A stretch of 64,000 nt of DNA from NCBI GenBank assembly GCA_040766885.1, contig JAXGPP010000016.1, positions 124,001-188,000 on the forward strand, in the 5' to 3' direction. Made by a program: the position numbers and the translations under genes. The DNA is from JAXGPP01 sp040766885. Lineage in GTDB: Bacteria; Planctomycetota; Planctomycetia; Pirellulales; Thermoguttaceae. The notes beneath the pieces are model-generated. The model worked only from the letters and a program-made list of their open reading frames with translations. It made no database searches and was not told where the DNA came from. Positions 1 through 7,104 of this stretch are shown here, piece after piece (positions within the stretch are counted from its first letter, which is position 1; every line of letters begins with the position of its first letter).

Positions 1-25
1 GTGCGCGAACGAAGCGAGAACGGTC

Positions 26-244
26 GTGGCTAGGATCGCGTTGGACTTCCTCAAGTCCCAGCACGATTACTTTTCGCAGCTGCACGCCGAAGGAGGCTTG
101 ACCGAAGAAGAGAAACGCTTCGGACGCGAACACCTCATACCGATTCTCGACGGGCTGCGTTCAATGTTCGCGGGTCGCGATAGTGAAGGAGCAAGCAATA
201 CAGAGAAAGACACATATTCTGGCGATGCTGATGAAGTTGGATAG
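26..244 (+). CDS. Small hypothetical protein, possibly the 3' end of a gene starting outside the window
   Basis: A GTG-started frame of 72 codons that is also open upstream to the first bases of the window, so it may be the tail of a longer gene. The product is hydrophilic and looks mainly helical, with acidic and aromatic residues in the first 50 positions. It has no signal peptide, membrane segment or motif I recognise. There is no strong ribosome binding site before the GTG. Coding status is uncertain. Confidence 0.3.
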   Translation: MARIALDFLKSQHDYFSQLHAEGGLTEEEKRFGREHLIPILDGLRSMFAGRDSEGASNTEKDTYSGDADEVG

Positions 245-643
245 TATGTCGCCATGCTGCTTGTTCGAGGCGTGCGCTGGAGCGGGCGCACGCGGTGGAT
301 CGTGGACGAGGATTCCAGCAGCCTGTTCGTCTCCGGTAACACAGACATCGCCGGGACGATGGCTCTGGCGTGGGGGTCAACTCTTGACACTTGACGAGAC
401 TTATTGGGCTATCCAGGTTTCGGGGTCCACCGCACTATCGCAGAAAACGAAGGTGTGATGAGACGGTGGCACCACAGGGGGCCGAGGGCAATGAAGCTCG
501 ACCTTTCAGCACCAAATGGGGCATTTCTCCCGTGGTTTCCGCAACACATTTGATTGCATTATACTGCGTCAGTGGCAGTGACGCCCATACGAACCGGTAG
601 GCGGTACGAACCACCACCAGGAAAACGCGCCCTGCGAAGAACA
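245..643. other. Intergenic, no convincing gene
   Basis: Short frames exist on both strands but none has a good start site, plausible composition or recognisable product. A TATACT hexamer at 560-565 could be a -10 box for the LRR gene starting at 644, but I see no matching -35 box. Confidence 0.4.
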
Positions 644-1870
644 ATGAGCGGAAAACGCAGACGCAAGTGGCTACAGTTCAGTCTGGCATCGCTGTTGCTC
701 GTGATGACGGTGCTGGGTATCGGTCTGGGGCTTTGGGCCGACAGTGCCCGGCGGCAGCAGCGAGCCGTGGAATTTCTCCGAGAGAAGGGCGGCCGGATCG
801 AGTACAGCCATCAGGTGGCCGGAGGCGCCAAAGCAACACTCCCCGGGCCGGCTTGGATTCGTAACTGGATGGGAATCGACTACGTAGACCATGTCGCCCG
901 CGCCGGCTTCCAGGACATTCCGATCACCGATGCCGATCTGGCTGCCATCCGCGATCTGCCACGTCTGACGTCCGTGTTGATCTTCGAAACACCGAACGTC
1001 ACGGATGCCGGATTAGCCCACCTCGGCAATCTGACGAAGCTTAAGGAAGCCACCTTGAGAAGCGACCAGATCACTGATGCGGGACTAGCGCACCTCGCTG
1101 GGCTGAAGAACCTCCATAACGTCTATCTGGAAAGCAGCCGGATCACGGACGGCGGACTGGAACATCTCAAGAACCTGCACAAGCTCGACATCGTCTTCCT
1201 GGCCAGCGACCAGATCACCGACGCCGGGCTCCTCCACCTCGGAGGCCTTGACCAGCTCCATCGGCTCGAAGTCAGAAGCAACGGCATCACCGATGCCGGA
1301 CTTGCTCACCTGAAGGACCTGCCGCTCTACGTGCTCAGCCTGGAATCGGACAACATCTCAGACGCGGGGCTGGTTCACCTCCGCTCGCACACGATGCTCC
1401 AGGATCTTTTGCTCGATTGCCCGGTCACGGACGCCGGTATGCAGCATCTGACCGAATGCAGAGACCTGGAAAGCCTGTTGTGCCGCGGCTCACCGTCCGA
1501 CAAGCCGCACCGAGATCTCTACAACCGGGTCAGAGAACCTGGCAGGATCCATGACGCGGAGTGGACACCGCACAGTCTCATCCTGCACCTCGACGATTTC
1601 TATGGAGTTGCGGTGAGACTTGACGCGGAAGCCATGCTGGCGGCAGGCATCGATCCCTGTACGCAATTCACCTGCGATCCCCGGGGGCTTCGCAGGAAAC
1701 ACCTGCGCGAGACCTTGGATGCGTTGTTGCCGCCCCACGGCCTTGGCTGGTACATCGGCGACGGAGAATTGGTCATCACCAGTCTTGAAGTCGACAACGA
1801 GAAGCATGCCGGAATCAACAGCCTCCGCGCTGCCCTGCCGAAGCTGAAGGACGTGGAATATGCGTGGTAG
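644..1870 (+). CDS. Membrane-anchored leucine-rich-repeat protein with C-terminal STN-like domain
   Basis: 408 residues. The start is placed at ATG 644 because it opens with a basic stretch (SGKRRRK) followed by one hydrophobic helix (about residues 8-27); this N-in anchor plus basic preface is common in planctomycete LRR proteins. Residues about 85-295 hold leucine-rich repeats of roughly 24 residues with the recurring ITDAGL-x-HL signature, typical of RNI/cysteine-free bacterial LRRs, so the role is probably protein binding. The last ~80 residues (LHLDDFYGVAVRLD, then a TLDALL and WYIGDGELVITS pattern) resemble the small STN-like alpha/beta domain found at the end of many planctomycete proteins; this is family memory, not a search result. 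The repeat part would be extracytoplasmic. It ends exactly where a truncated transposase fragment begins. Confidence 0.8.
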   Translation: MSGKRRRKWLQFSLASLLLVMTVLGIGLGLWADSARRQQRAVEFLREKGGRIEYSHQVAGGAKATLPGPAWIRNWMGIDYVDHVARAGFQDIPITDADLAAIRDLPRLTSVLIFETPNVTDAGLAHLGNLTKLKEATLRSDQITDAGLAHLAGLKNLHNVYLESSRITDGGLEHLKNLHKLDIVFLASDQITDAGLLHLGGLDQLHRLEVRSNGITDAGLAHLKDLPLYVLSLESDNISDAGLVHLRSHTMLQDLLLDCPVTDAGMQHLTECRDLESLLCRGSPSDKPHRDLYNRVREPGRIHDAEWTPHSLILHLDDFYGVAVRLDAEAMLAAGIDPCTQFTCDPRGLRRKHLRETLDALLPPHGLGWYIGDGELVITSLEVDNEKHAGINSLRAALPKLKDVEYAW

Positions 1871-1925
1871 GGCCAATCGCTCGCCGTCAATTCAGAGGTT
1901 CTGCTGTGCGCCCCAGAAATCGACC

Positions 1926-2432
1926 GTTTTGTATTTCGTCGTCTGGCCGCGAGAGGACGGGGAAGTCACGGCCTTCTTCCGCTGGCTGGCGCACACGCAT
2001 GCGATGCGCTGGCACGTGGCCCACGGCACGGTCGGACGCGGGCACCTGTACCAAGGGCGATTCAAGTCGTTTCCGGTGGAAGAGGACGAGCACCTACTGA
2101 CGGTCTGCCGCTACGTCGAGCGCAACCCGGTGACGGCGGGCATGGTCGATCGCGCTCAACAGTGGCGCTGGGGCGGCCTGTGGGCGCGCAGGGAAGGCGA
2201 CGTGAATCTTCAGGCCCTGTTGAGCGCCTGGCCGGTGACGCGGCCGCGGCATTGGCTGAAACTGGTGAACGAACCGCTGACAGAGAAGGAGGTCGAGGGG
2301 ATCGGGACGTCGATCGAGCGGAACCGGCCCTACGGCAGCGACGCATGGCAGCACGACCGCGTGCGAGAACTCGGCCTGCTCCACACCCTGCGCCGCGAGG
2401 GCCGGCCGAAGAAAGCCCCCGCGAGTGCGTGA
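1926..2432 (+). pseudogene. REP-associated tyrosine transposase (RAYT, Y1_Tnp superfamily), 5'-truncated
   Basis: The translated frame matches the C-terminal two thirds of planctomycete RAYT proteins. Visible are VVWPREDGEVTAFF, then GHLYQGRFKSFPVEED, then the helix CRYVERNPVTAGMV, which in this family carries the catalytic tyrosine. The N-terminal part with the HUH metal-binding histidines is absent; the homologous frame begins mid-domain, a few dozen bases after the LRR stop. The gene is therefore a remnant that could not cut or join DNA alone. Intact RAYTs are single domesticated genes that process REP-type palindromic repeats, and two copies of a candidate repeat lie directly after this stop codon. 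Confidence 0.8.
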
Positions 2433-2433
2433 C

Positions 2434-2494
2434 CGAGAAAACTAGCTGCGTCCCCGTTTCGGAGGAGTCGAGAAAACTAGCTGCGTCCCCGTTT
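2434..2494. repeat. Two direct copies of a 26-bp element after the RAYT remnant
   Basis: A 26-bp unit containing AACTAGCTGCGTCCCCGTTT occurs at 2434-2459 and, identically, at 2469-2494 (period 35 bp). The ends AAAAC and GTTTT can pair, and CTAG lies inside. It starts one base after the transposase stop codon. Position next to a RAYT suggests it is this transposase's REP-like substrate. No inverted partner is seen on the 5' side, consistent with that side having been deleted. Confidence 0.75.
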
Positions 2495-2622
2495 TGAGTC
2501 TCCGCGGTCACGCGTGCAGACGAAGCCTCGCATGATCGGCGGTCCGCAGCCGACAACCCTCGTGTTGGGGCGGGAGACGGAGTAGGATAGAGCGGACGGA
2601 GCGGGAGCCTGCATTCACCGCG

Positions 2623-3042
2623 ATGACGGCCGCAGATTTCATGGGCGACGCGGATTGGACCACCAACCCCTATGCGTCTCCGGCGAGCGAGGCGGGAGAC
2701 GCCAGCGATGCTGCGCAAGCGGCCGACGGTTGTGATTTCGGCGCGATCATCCGCCGATGGGAACGGCTGCGGTGGTACTACAACGGCTTTCTCACCATCG
2801 CCGTTCTCCTGGCCACTTTCGCGCTTGACTGGAGCCTGCTCGGCGATTTCGACTACTGGAGCAGCCTCGTAGCCGGTGCGATCGTTGCCAACCTGTGTTT
2901 CTTCGCCGGGCCGACCATCGAAGGCTACGGGCGTTACCTGCGATGGTGGCATCCGGTCTTCACCATCGTGCTCTTCCTTGCGGGCTTGGGATTGGCGACG
3001 CTGTTGGCGATGGGGTGCGTGCTGACGTATGCGAAAGTCTAG
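2623..3042 (+). CDS. NPYxSP-motif small membrane protein
   Basis: 139 residues. The cytoplasmic N-terminus carries the NPYASP motif at about residues 15-20, a short-linear-motif opening seen on many small planctomycete proteins. An acidic, alanine-rich linker follows, then three hydrophobic segments (about residues 57-75, 84-101 and 113-134), so it should be an inner membrane protein. ATG 2623 has only a distant GGGAG; ATG 2641 is an alternative start that keeps the motif. The function of this family is unknown to me. Two further proteins with the same motif lie at 4192 and 6256, each next to a glycosidase-like gene. Confidence 0.7.
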   Translation: MTAADFMGDADWTTNPYASPASEAGDASDAAQAADGCDFGAIIRRWERLRWYYNGFLTIAVLLATFALDWSLLGDFDYWSSLVAGAIVANLCFFAGPTIEGYGRYLRWWHPVFTIVLFLAGLGLATLLAMGCVLTYAKV

Positions 3043-3131
3043 CGGGCGGCGACGTGCATCGGCCCGGCGGCACGCCGTGGCGGAACGCGGGCAGTCGATG
3101 AACCACCGAAGAGAAGAGGAGAAGAATTGCC

Positions 3132-4133
3132 GTGTGGAAGCGACATATCCAGGCGATACAGGTGGTTCTGCCGGCTGTGGGTCTATTCCTGACCGCGGGA
3201 GGCATGATGCAGGCAGGCGAGGCTGGAAGGGAGGCGAGCAGACGGCCCGACTTTGCAGCGATCCGGTCGCCGGTGATCTTTGAGGGGGACGCGGCGACGG
3301 CGTATCGGGATCCGGCGGCCGTGTATCACGACGGTTGGTTCTATCTGTACTTCACGCTGGTGCGGATTGAGGAAGGCGGTCGGCCGTACTCATATACAGC
3401 CTGGAGCAAGAGCCGCGACCTGGTAAGCTGGACGCCACCGGTGATCTTCACGCCGCGCGACCGAGCGCTCAACTACTCGAGCCCCGGCAACGTGATCCGG
3501 CATGGGGACGAGTGGGTGCTGTGCCTGCAGACCAACGGGGAGAAATATGGCAACGCGACGGCGCGGATCTGGACGATGCGGAGCCGCGACCTGGAGAACT
3601 GGGGCGAGCCGGAGCTGCTGCGGGTGAAGGGAAAGGACGTGCCGGTCGAGGCAATGGGGCGGATGATCGATCCGTACCTGGTGGAAGACAAGGACCGACC
3701 GGGCCGGTGGTGGTGCTTCTACAAGCAGAACGGCGTGAGCTGGTCGTGGTCGGACGATCTGCGGGAGTGGATCTTTGCCGGAAGCACCGCGGCGGGAGAG
3801 AATGTGTGCATCATCGTCGACGGCGAGGAGTACGTGATGTTCCACTCGCCGCGGACGGGGATCGGCGTCAAGCGATCGAGCGACCTGAAGGAGTGGCGCG
3901 ATGGCGGGATGCTGGCGTTGGGAGAGGACGAGTGGCCGTGGGCACAGGGGCGGCTCACGGCCGGGTTCGTGCTGGACCTGCGGGGCGACGACCGGGTGGG
4001 GAAGGCGATCCTGTTCTTTCACGGCTCGCGCTTCGCGGAGGAGGATCCGCGGGGCGGGTTCGACAATTTCGCGAGCCTGGGAATAGCGTGGAGCGAAGAC
4101 CTGGTGCAGTGGTCGTGGGCGGGAGGGGAGTGA
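3132..4133 (+). CDS. Secreted GH43/GH32-like five-bladed beta-propeller hydrolase
   Basis: 333 residues from GTG 3132, preceded by a purine-rich AGAGGAGAAGAA. Residues 1-27 form a signal peptide. The first blade has YRDPAAVYHDGWFYLYFT, which matches the GH43/GH32/GH68 pattern in which the aspartate of the DPxxxxxDGxxYL motif is the catalytic base. Later blades show SRDLVSW, RMIDPYLVEDKD and SSDLKEW. The third acidic residue of the family is not certain by eye. The probable role is removal of pentose or fructose-type residues from a polysaccharide outside the cytoplasm. The specificity cannot be read from the sequence. Confidence 0.7.
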   Translation: MWKRHIQAIQVVLPAVGLFLTAGGMMQAGEAGREASRRPDFAAIRSPVIFEGDAATAYRDPAAVYHDGWFYLYFTLVRIEEGGRPYSYTAWSKSRDLVSWTPPVIFTPRDRALNYSSPGNVIRHGDEWVLCLQTNGEKYGNATARIWTMRSRDLENWGEPELLRVKGKDVPVEAMGRMIDPYLVEDKDRPGRWWCFYKQNGVSWSWSDDLREWIFAGSTAAGENVCIIVDGEEYVMFHSPRTGIGVKRSSDLKEWRDGGMLALGEDEWPWAQGRLTAGFVLDLRGDDRVGKAILFFHGSRFAEEDPRGGFDNFASLGIAWSEDLVQWSWAGGE

Positions 4134-4191
4134 GCCGGAAGGGGCGGAGGTCGACAGGCCAATGCCGGGCGCGAAAGCGAGTGCCGACGCG

Positions 4192-4629
4192 ATGGACGAC
4201 AATCCCTACGAATCACCGTCGGCGGAGGAACGCATCTGCCCGGTGGTGGAGGTGGTTCTGCGGCGTCGTTGGGGTCGGCGCGCATGCGAACAGGTATATC
4301 GATTCGCGTCGGGGATTGAAGACCAGGATCTGCTGCGGGAGAAAGTCGTCTCATTCTATGAGCGTAACAGGGCAATTCTCCTGCCGGGCGAAAACGCGGA
4401 CCTTGTTTTCGAGAGGGCCGGGACGTCGGTCCTTTTCGAATTCTTCGGCGGGTCGGAGAAACGCATCCCCCACACGATCACGGTTTCGCTGCAGCGAATT
4501 CCGCACGGCATACTGGTTACGTGTCACTACCGGATCCGCTTCCTCCTTCCGCCGCTGATCATCCCCCCGCACCCGCTTGAGAAAGAGGTGCGAAGACTCG
4601 CCGGCGAGTGCGGGGGAAGGTTCGGGTAG
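4192..4629 (+). CDS. NPYESP-motif hypothetical protein
   Basis: 145 residues from ATG 4192, which places MDDNPYESPS at the very N-terminus as in its relatives; ATG 4162 would add 10 residues. Unlike the two other NPY-motif proteins here it lacks clear multiple membrane segments. The body looks alpha/beta, with a hydrophobic stretch IRFLLPPLIIPPHPL near residue 125 that may only be a buried strand. It sits between two glycosidase-like genes. Function unknown. Confidence 0.6.
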   Translation: MDDNPYESPSAEERICPVVEVVLRRRWGRRACEQVYRFASGIEDQDLLREKVVSFYERNRAILLPGENADLVFERAGTSVLFEFFGGSEKRIPHTITVSLQRIPHGILVTCHYRIRFLLPPLIIPPHPLEKEVRRLAGECGGRFG

Positions 4630-4700
4630 AGCGCTGGCGGGCCAGGTTGCATCGTGAGAGAATGCAGCGGGGACCGCTGCACTACAATGGGAGAGCATCC

Positions 4701-6212
4701 GTGAACGCTGCTCGTCGCGAGTTTCTCAAGGTGGTGTCGGCGGCCGGGATCGGGTTGGCGGCGGGACAGGCGATCTTGCCTGGGGCCGCGGGCCAGGACG
4801 CGAAGGCGGAGACAGGCTATCGCCACCGGATCGCGTTCGGGTGCTGGATCGGCGACATGCGGCGGACGCCGTTGCCCTTGCAGAAGTGGCCGGCGCCGCA
4901 GCTTGACGAGGAGGCGGTTGGAAGCTTCATCCAGGCGATGGATGTCCAGCGCGAGGCGGGGTTCAATCTGCTGGACGCCTGGGGGCTCTTTGCCACGTAC
5001 GGCTACCCGGCCGATGTGGCGAGCGCGTTTGGCGACAAGGATCGACGGGCGCAGGTGGCGAGGCTACTGGATGCGGCGACCGAGCGCGGGCTCGGGTACC
5101 TGTTCGGGATGGGACTGTTCAGTTGGGGATACGATGAGATCATCCGGGCCGACCCCGAGGTGCAGGGGCATGACCGCGAGGGCCGGCCGCTTGAGCACGT
5201 GATGTGCGGCAGCAACGAGAAGTCGTGGGGATACGTCGAGAAGATCCTCGATCATGCGCTCGGTGAATTCAATTTCGCGGGGGTGCACCTGGAGTCGGCC
5301 GACCTGGGCTGGTGCGACTGCCCGGAGTGCGGCGGCAAGTATGGCCGCGTGGGCTACAACGCCCGGCTCAACATCCGCGCGGCGGAGTACATTCGCAGCC
5401 GATGGCCTGAGAAGCTTGTGACGTGCATCCCGATCAACTGGGTGCCGCTGGCCGAGCGGCCGCACTTCAACGAGGCGGAACTGGACGAGATCGTCGCCCT
5501 GAGCGAGCACATCGACTGCTTCATGGACCAGGGCTGGACCGGAACGTTCGTGCCGGACGAGAGCCGGAAGGCGTTTATCACGCGGCTCAAGTGCGCGTAC
5601 GGCACGTCGGCCGGGTTGTGGGTGTATCACAGCGTGCGGTGGGACCGGGCGTCGTACTTCCTGCCGTACGCGAGCCGGACGGGGGCGGCGATCCGCCGAC
5701 ACTTCGACGACGGGGCGAGAGCCTCGATGTTCTACCAGGGGCCGATGACCAATCCGGGCGTGGAGATCAACACGGCCGTGGGCGGCCGGCTGCTGGCCAA
5801 CACGGAGCGGAGCGTCGATGACGCGCTCGCCGAAGTGATCGATCGTTATTACCGGCCGAGGGACGCCGCCGTGCGGCAGCGACTGGTGGAACTGGTGCTG
5901 CGGGCCGAGGAGGCGTACTTCGGCCAATGGGACGCGGCGGCATTTGCCGAGCGCAAGATCGCGATGCCGGGCGAACTGCACCTGACAGGGCTTTTCGACG
6001 AGACGCCGGGCGGTGCGTACTATCTGCTCGATCCGTACCTTACGGCGGCAGTGCGGAAGGCGTACCGACAGGAGTTGATTGAACTGTTGAAGCAGGTTGC
6101 CTCCCTCCGCGGCCAGTGTAATGATGAAGGCCGGCTGGAGCGGATCGAGCGCGGGCTGGGGGCCACGCTGGTGCTGGTGAACACGATTCGCGCGGCGAAG
6201 GGAGAGGGGTGA
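4701..6212 (+). CDS. Tat-exported TIM-barrel glycosidase-like protein
   Basis: 503 residues. GTG 4701 is chosen because it directly precedes a twin-arginine signal (NAARREFLKVVSAAGIG) and has GGGAGA upstream. The mature part begins with barrel-like segments. At about residue 200 it has HLESADLGWCDCPECGGKYG, a Cys-rich loop following a candidate acidic residue, then RSRWPEKLVTCIPINW. This layout resembles the DUF4838/GH20-like group of uncharacterised glycosidases, but I cannot assign a numbered family. The Cys cluster (CDCPEC) could bind metal, which would fit Tat export of a folded cofactor protein. Its neighbours on both sides are NPY-motif proteins. Confidence 0.65.
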   Translation: MNAARREFLKVVSAAGIGLAAGQAILPGAAGQDAKAETGYRHRIAFGCWIGDMRRTPLPLQKWPAPQLDEEAVGSFIQAMDVQREAGFNLLDAWGLFATYGYPADVASAFGDKDRRAQVARLLDAATERGLGYLFGMGLFSWGYDEIIRADPEVQGHDREGRPLEHVMCGSNEKSWGYVEKILDHALGEFNFAGVHLESADLGWCDCPECGGKYGRVGYNARLNIRAAEYIRSRWPEKLVTCIPINWVPLAERPHFNEAELDEIVALSEHIDCFMDQGWTGTFVPDESRKAFITRLKCAYGTSAGLWVYHSVRWDRASYFLPYASRTGAAIRRHFDDGARASMFYQGPMTNPGVEINTAVGGRLLANTERSVDDALAEVIDRYYRPRDAAVRQRLVELVLRAEEAYFGQWDAAAFAERKIAMPGELHLTGLFDETPGGAYYLLDPYLTAAVRKAYRQELIELLKQVASLRGQCNDEGRLERIERGLGATLVLVNTIRAAKGEG

Positions 6213-6255
6213 TGGGGGAGGGACAATCGCGGCGGCGGTTGGCGACACAGCGGGC

Positions 6256-6624
6256 ATGCGTGACAACCCATACAAGCCACCGGACTCGGAATTGGCCCCG
6301 TTACGGCCGTCGCGGCAAGCGACGGGATTGACGATGTGCCTTCGCAATGGGGCGGCGTGGGTAGCATCACTGCTGGCGTATTGCGCGATGGACTTCTTCT
6401 ATGTCGTACAGGGGCCATCATCTACGTTTTGGGCCGAACGCCTATTCCTTCCCGCATATTTTCTCGCGGTGTGCTGGGCAAATAGGCTCTTGTTTGCCGA
6501 GATGCCATGGCCAGCACGTTGGGCCGCAATTGGCTTTGTAACCCTGCTGATCGCAGTGCCAGGTGGCTTTCTCCTATTCACGTTCGGAGTCTGGTTCCAT
6601 TTGTCAATCGGCGGACAACTGTAA
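6256..6624 (+). CDS. NPYxPP-motif small membrane protein
   Basis: 122 residues starting MRDNPYKPPDSE, the same N-terminal motif as the proteins at 2623 and 4192. Three hydrophobic segments follow (about residues 34-52, 58-76 and 90-113), giving a small inner membrane protein with the motif at the cytoplasmic N-terminus. GC content looks lower than in the flanking genes. It starts 43 bp after the Tat glycosidase-like gene and may be cotranscribed with it. Function unknown. Confidence 0.65.
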   Translation: MRDNPYKPPDSELAPLRPSRQATGLTMCLRNGAAWVASLLAYCAMDFFYVVQGPSSTFWAERLFLPAYFLAVCWANRLLFAEMPWPARWAAIGFVTLLIAVPGGFLLFTFGVWFHLSIGGQL

Positions 6625-6697
6625 CACGCCCTCAAGCCTCGTGCCGATGGTGAAGCAGGCTGAATGGTCAGGCAGCGGCGGAGCAGGATCGGCCGAC

Positions 6698-6718
6698 CCC
6701 ACGTGCTTGCCACGTGGG
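6698..6718. repeat. Inverted repeat hairpin
   Basis: CCCACGTG and CACGTGGG flank a 5-base loop. It stands about 70 bp after the NPY-motif gene at 6256. There is no T-tract, so it is either a weak terminator or the edge of the repeat block that follows. Confidence 0.5.
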
Positions 6719-6740
6719 TGAAGAAGATTGGAGGCTACAG

Positions 6741-6906
6741 GCCGCGTCGGCGGCTAGCTGTCAATCTCATTCACCATCCCGCAAGCGGGATGGGGTCTTG
6801 GAGAGGCAGCCTGCTTGGCACAAGCCGCGTCGGCCGCTAGCTGTCAATCTCATTCACCATCCCGCAAGCGGGATGGGGTCTTGGAGAGGCAGCCTGCTTG
6901 GCACAA
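6741..6906. repeat. Tandem pair of an 83-bp repeat containing a hairpin
   Basis: Positions 6741-6823 and 6824-6906 are the same 83-bp unit in direct head-to-tail order; I find a single difference (GGCGG against GGCCG near the start). Each unit contains the inverted repeat CATCCCGCAAGCGGGATG. The unit probably belongs to a dispersed intergenic repeat family of this genome. The frames crossing it are repetitive artefacts. It occupies most of the 480-bp gap before the GH106 gene. Confidence 0.85.
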
Positions 6907-7053
6907 AAAAGCGATTTCGGCCCAGAAAAACGCCATTTTTCGCAATCGCTTTCGACGGCGGGAATTCCGTTTCTACGTGGAGGCTTCCCGCGGCTCCAAT
7001 GCGAGGGTGTCGCCCGATGGTGACCCGTACTAAGCGCGGAGGCTAAAAGAGTC

Positions 7054-7062
7054 TGCTATAAT
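7054..7062 (+). promoter_or_regulatory. Extended -10 promoter for the GH106 gene
   Basis: TGC followed by TATAAT (7057-7062) is a perfect extended -10 element, 42 bp before ATG 7105. No TTGACA-like -35 is present at the proper distance, as is usual for extended -10 promoters. Transcription would start near 7069. Confidence 0.5.
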
Positions 7063-7104
7063 CCGCGCACGGATCGGTCGTCTTTAGGACTCGAGGACAG
7101 CATC

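Noticed and set aside
5064..6347. 427-codon minus-strand frame
   Set aside because: Shadow of the Tat glycosidase-like gene; no signal, no motif, composition biased to Arg, Pro and Ala.
6714..7046. Plus-strand frames through the 83-bp tandem repeat
   Set aside because: The translation merely repeats the DNA repeat in two frames and has no ribosome site or family resemblance.
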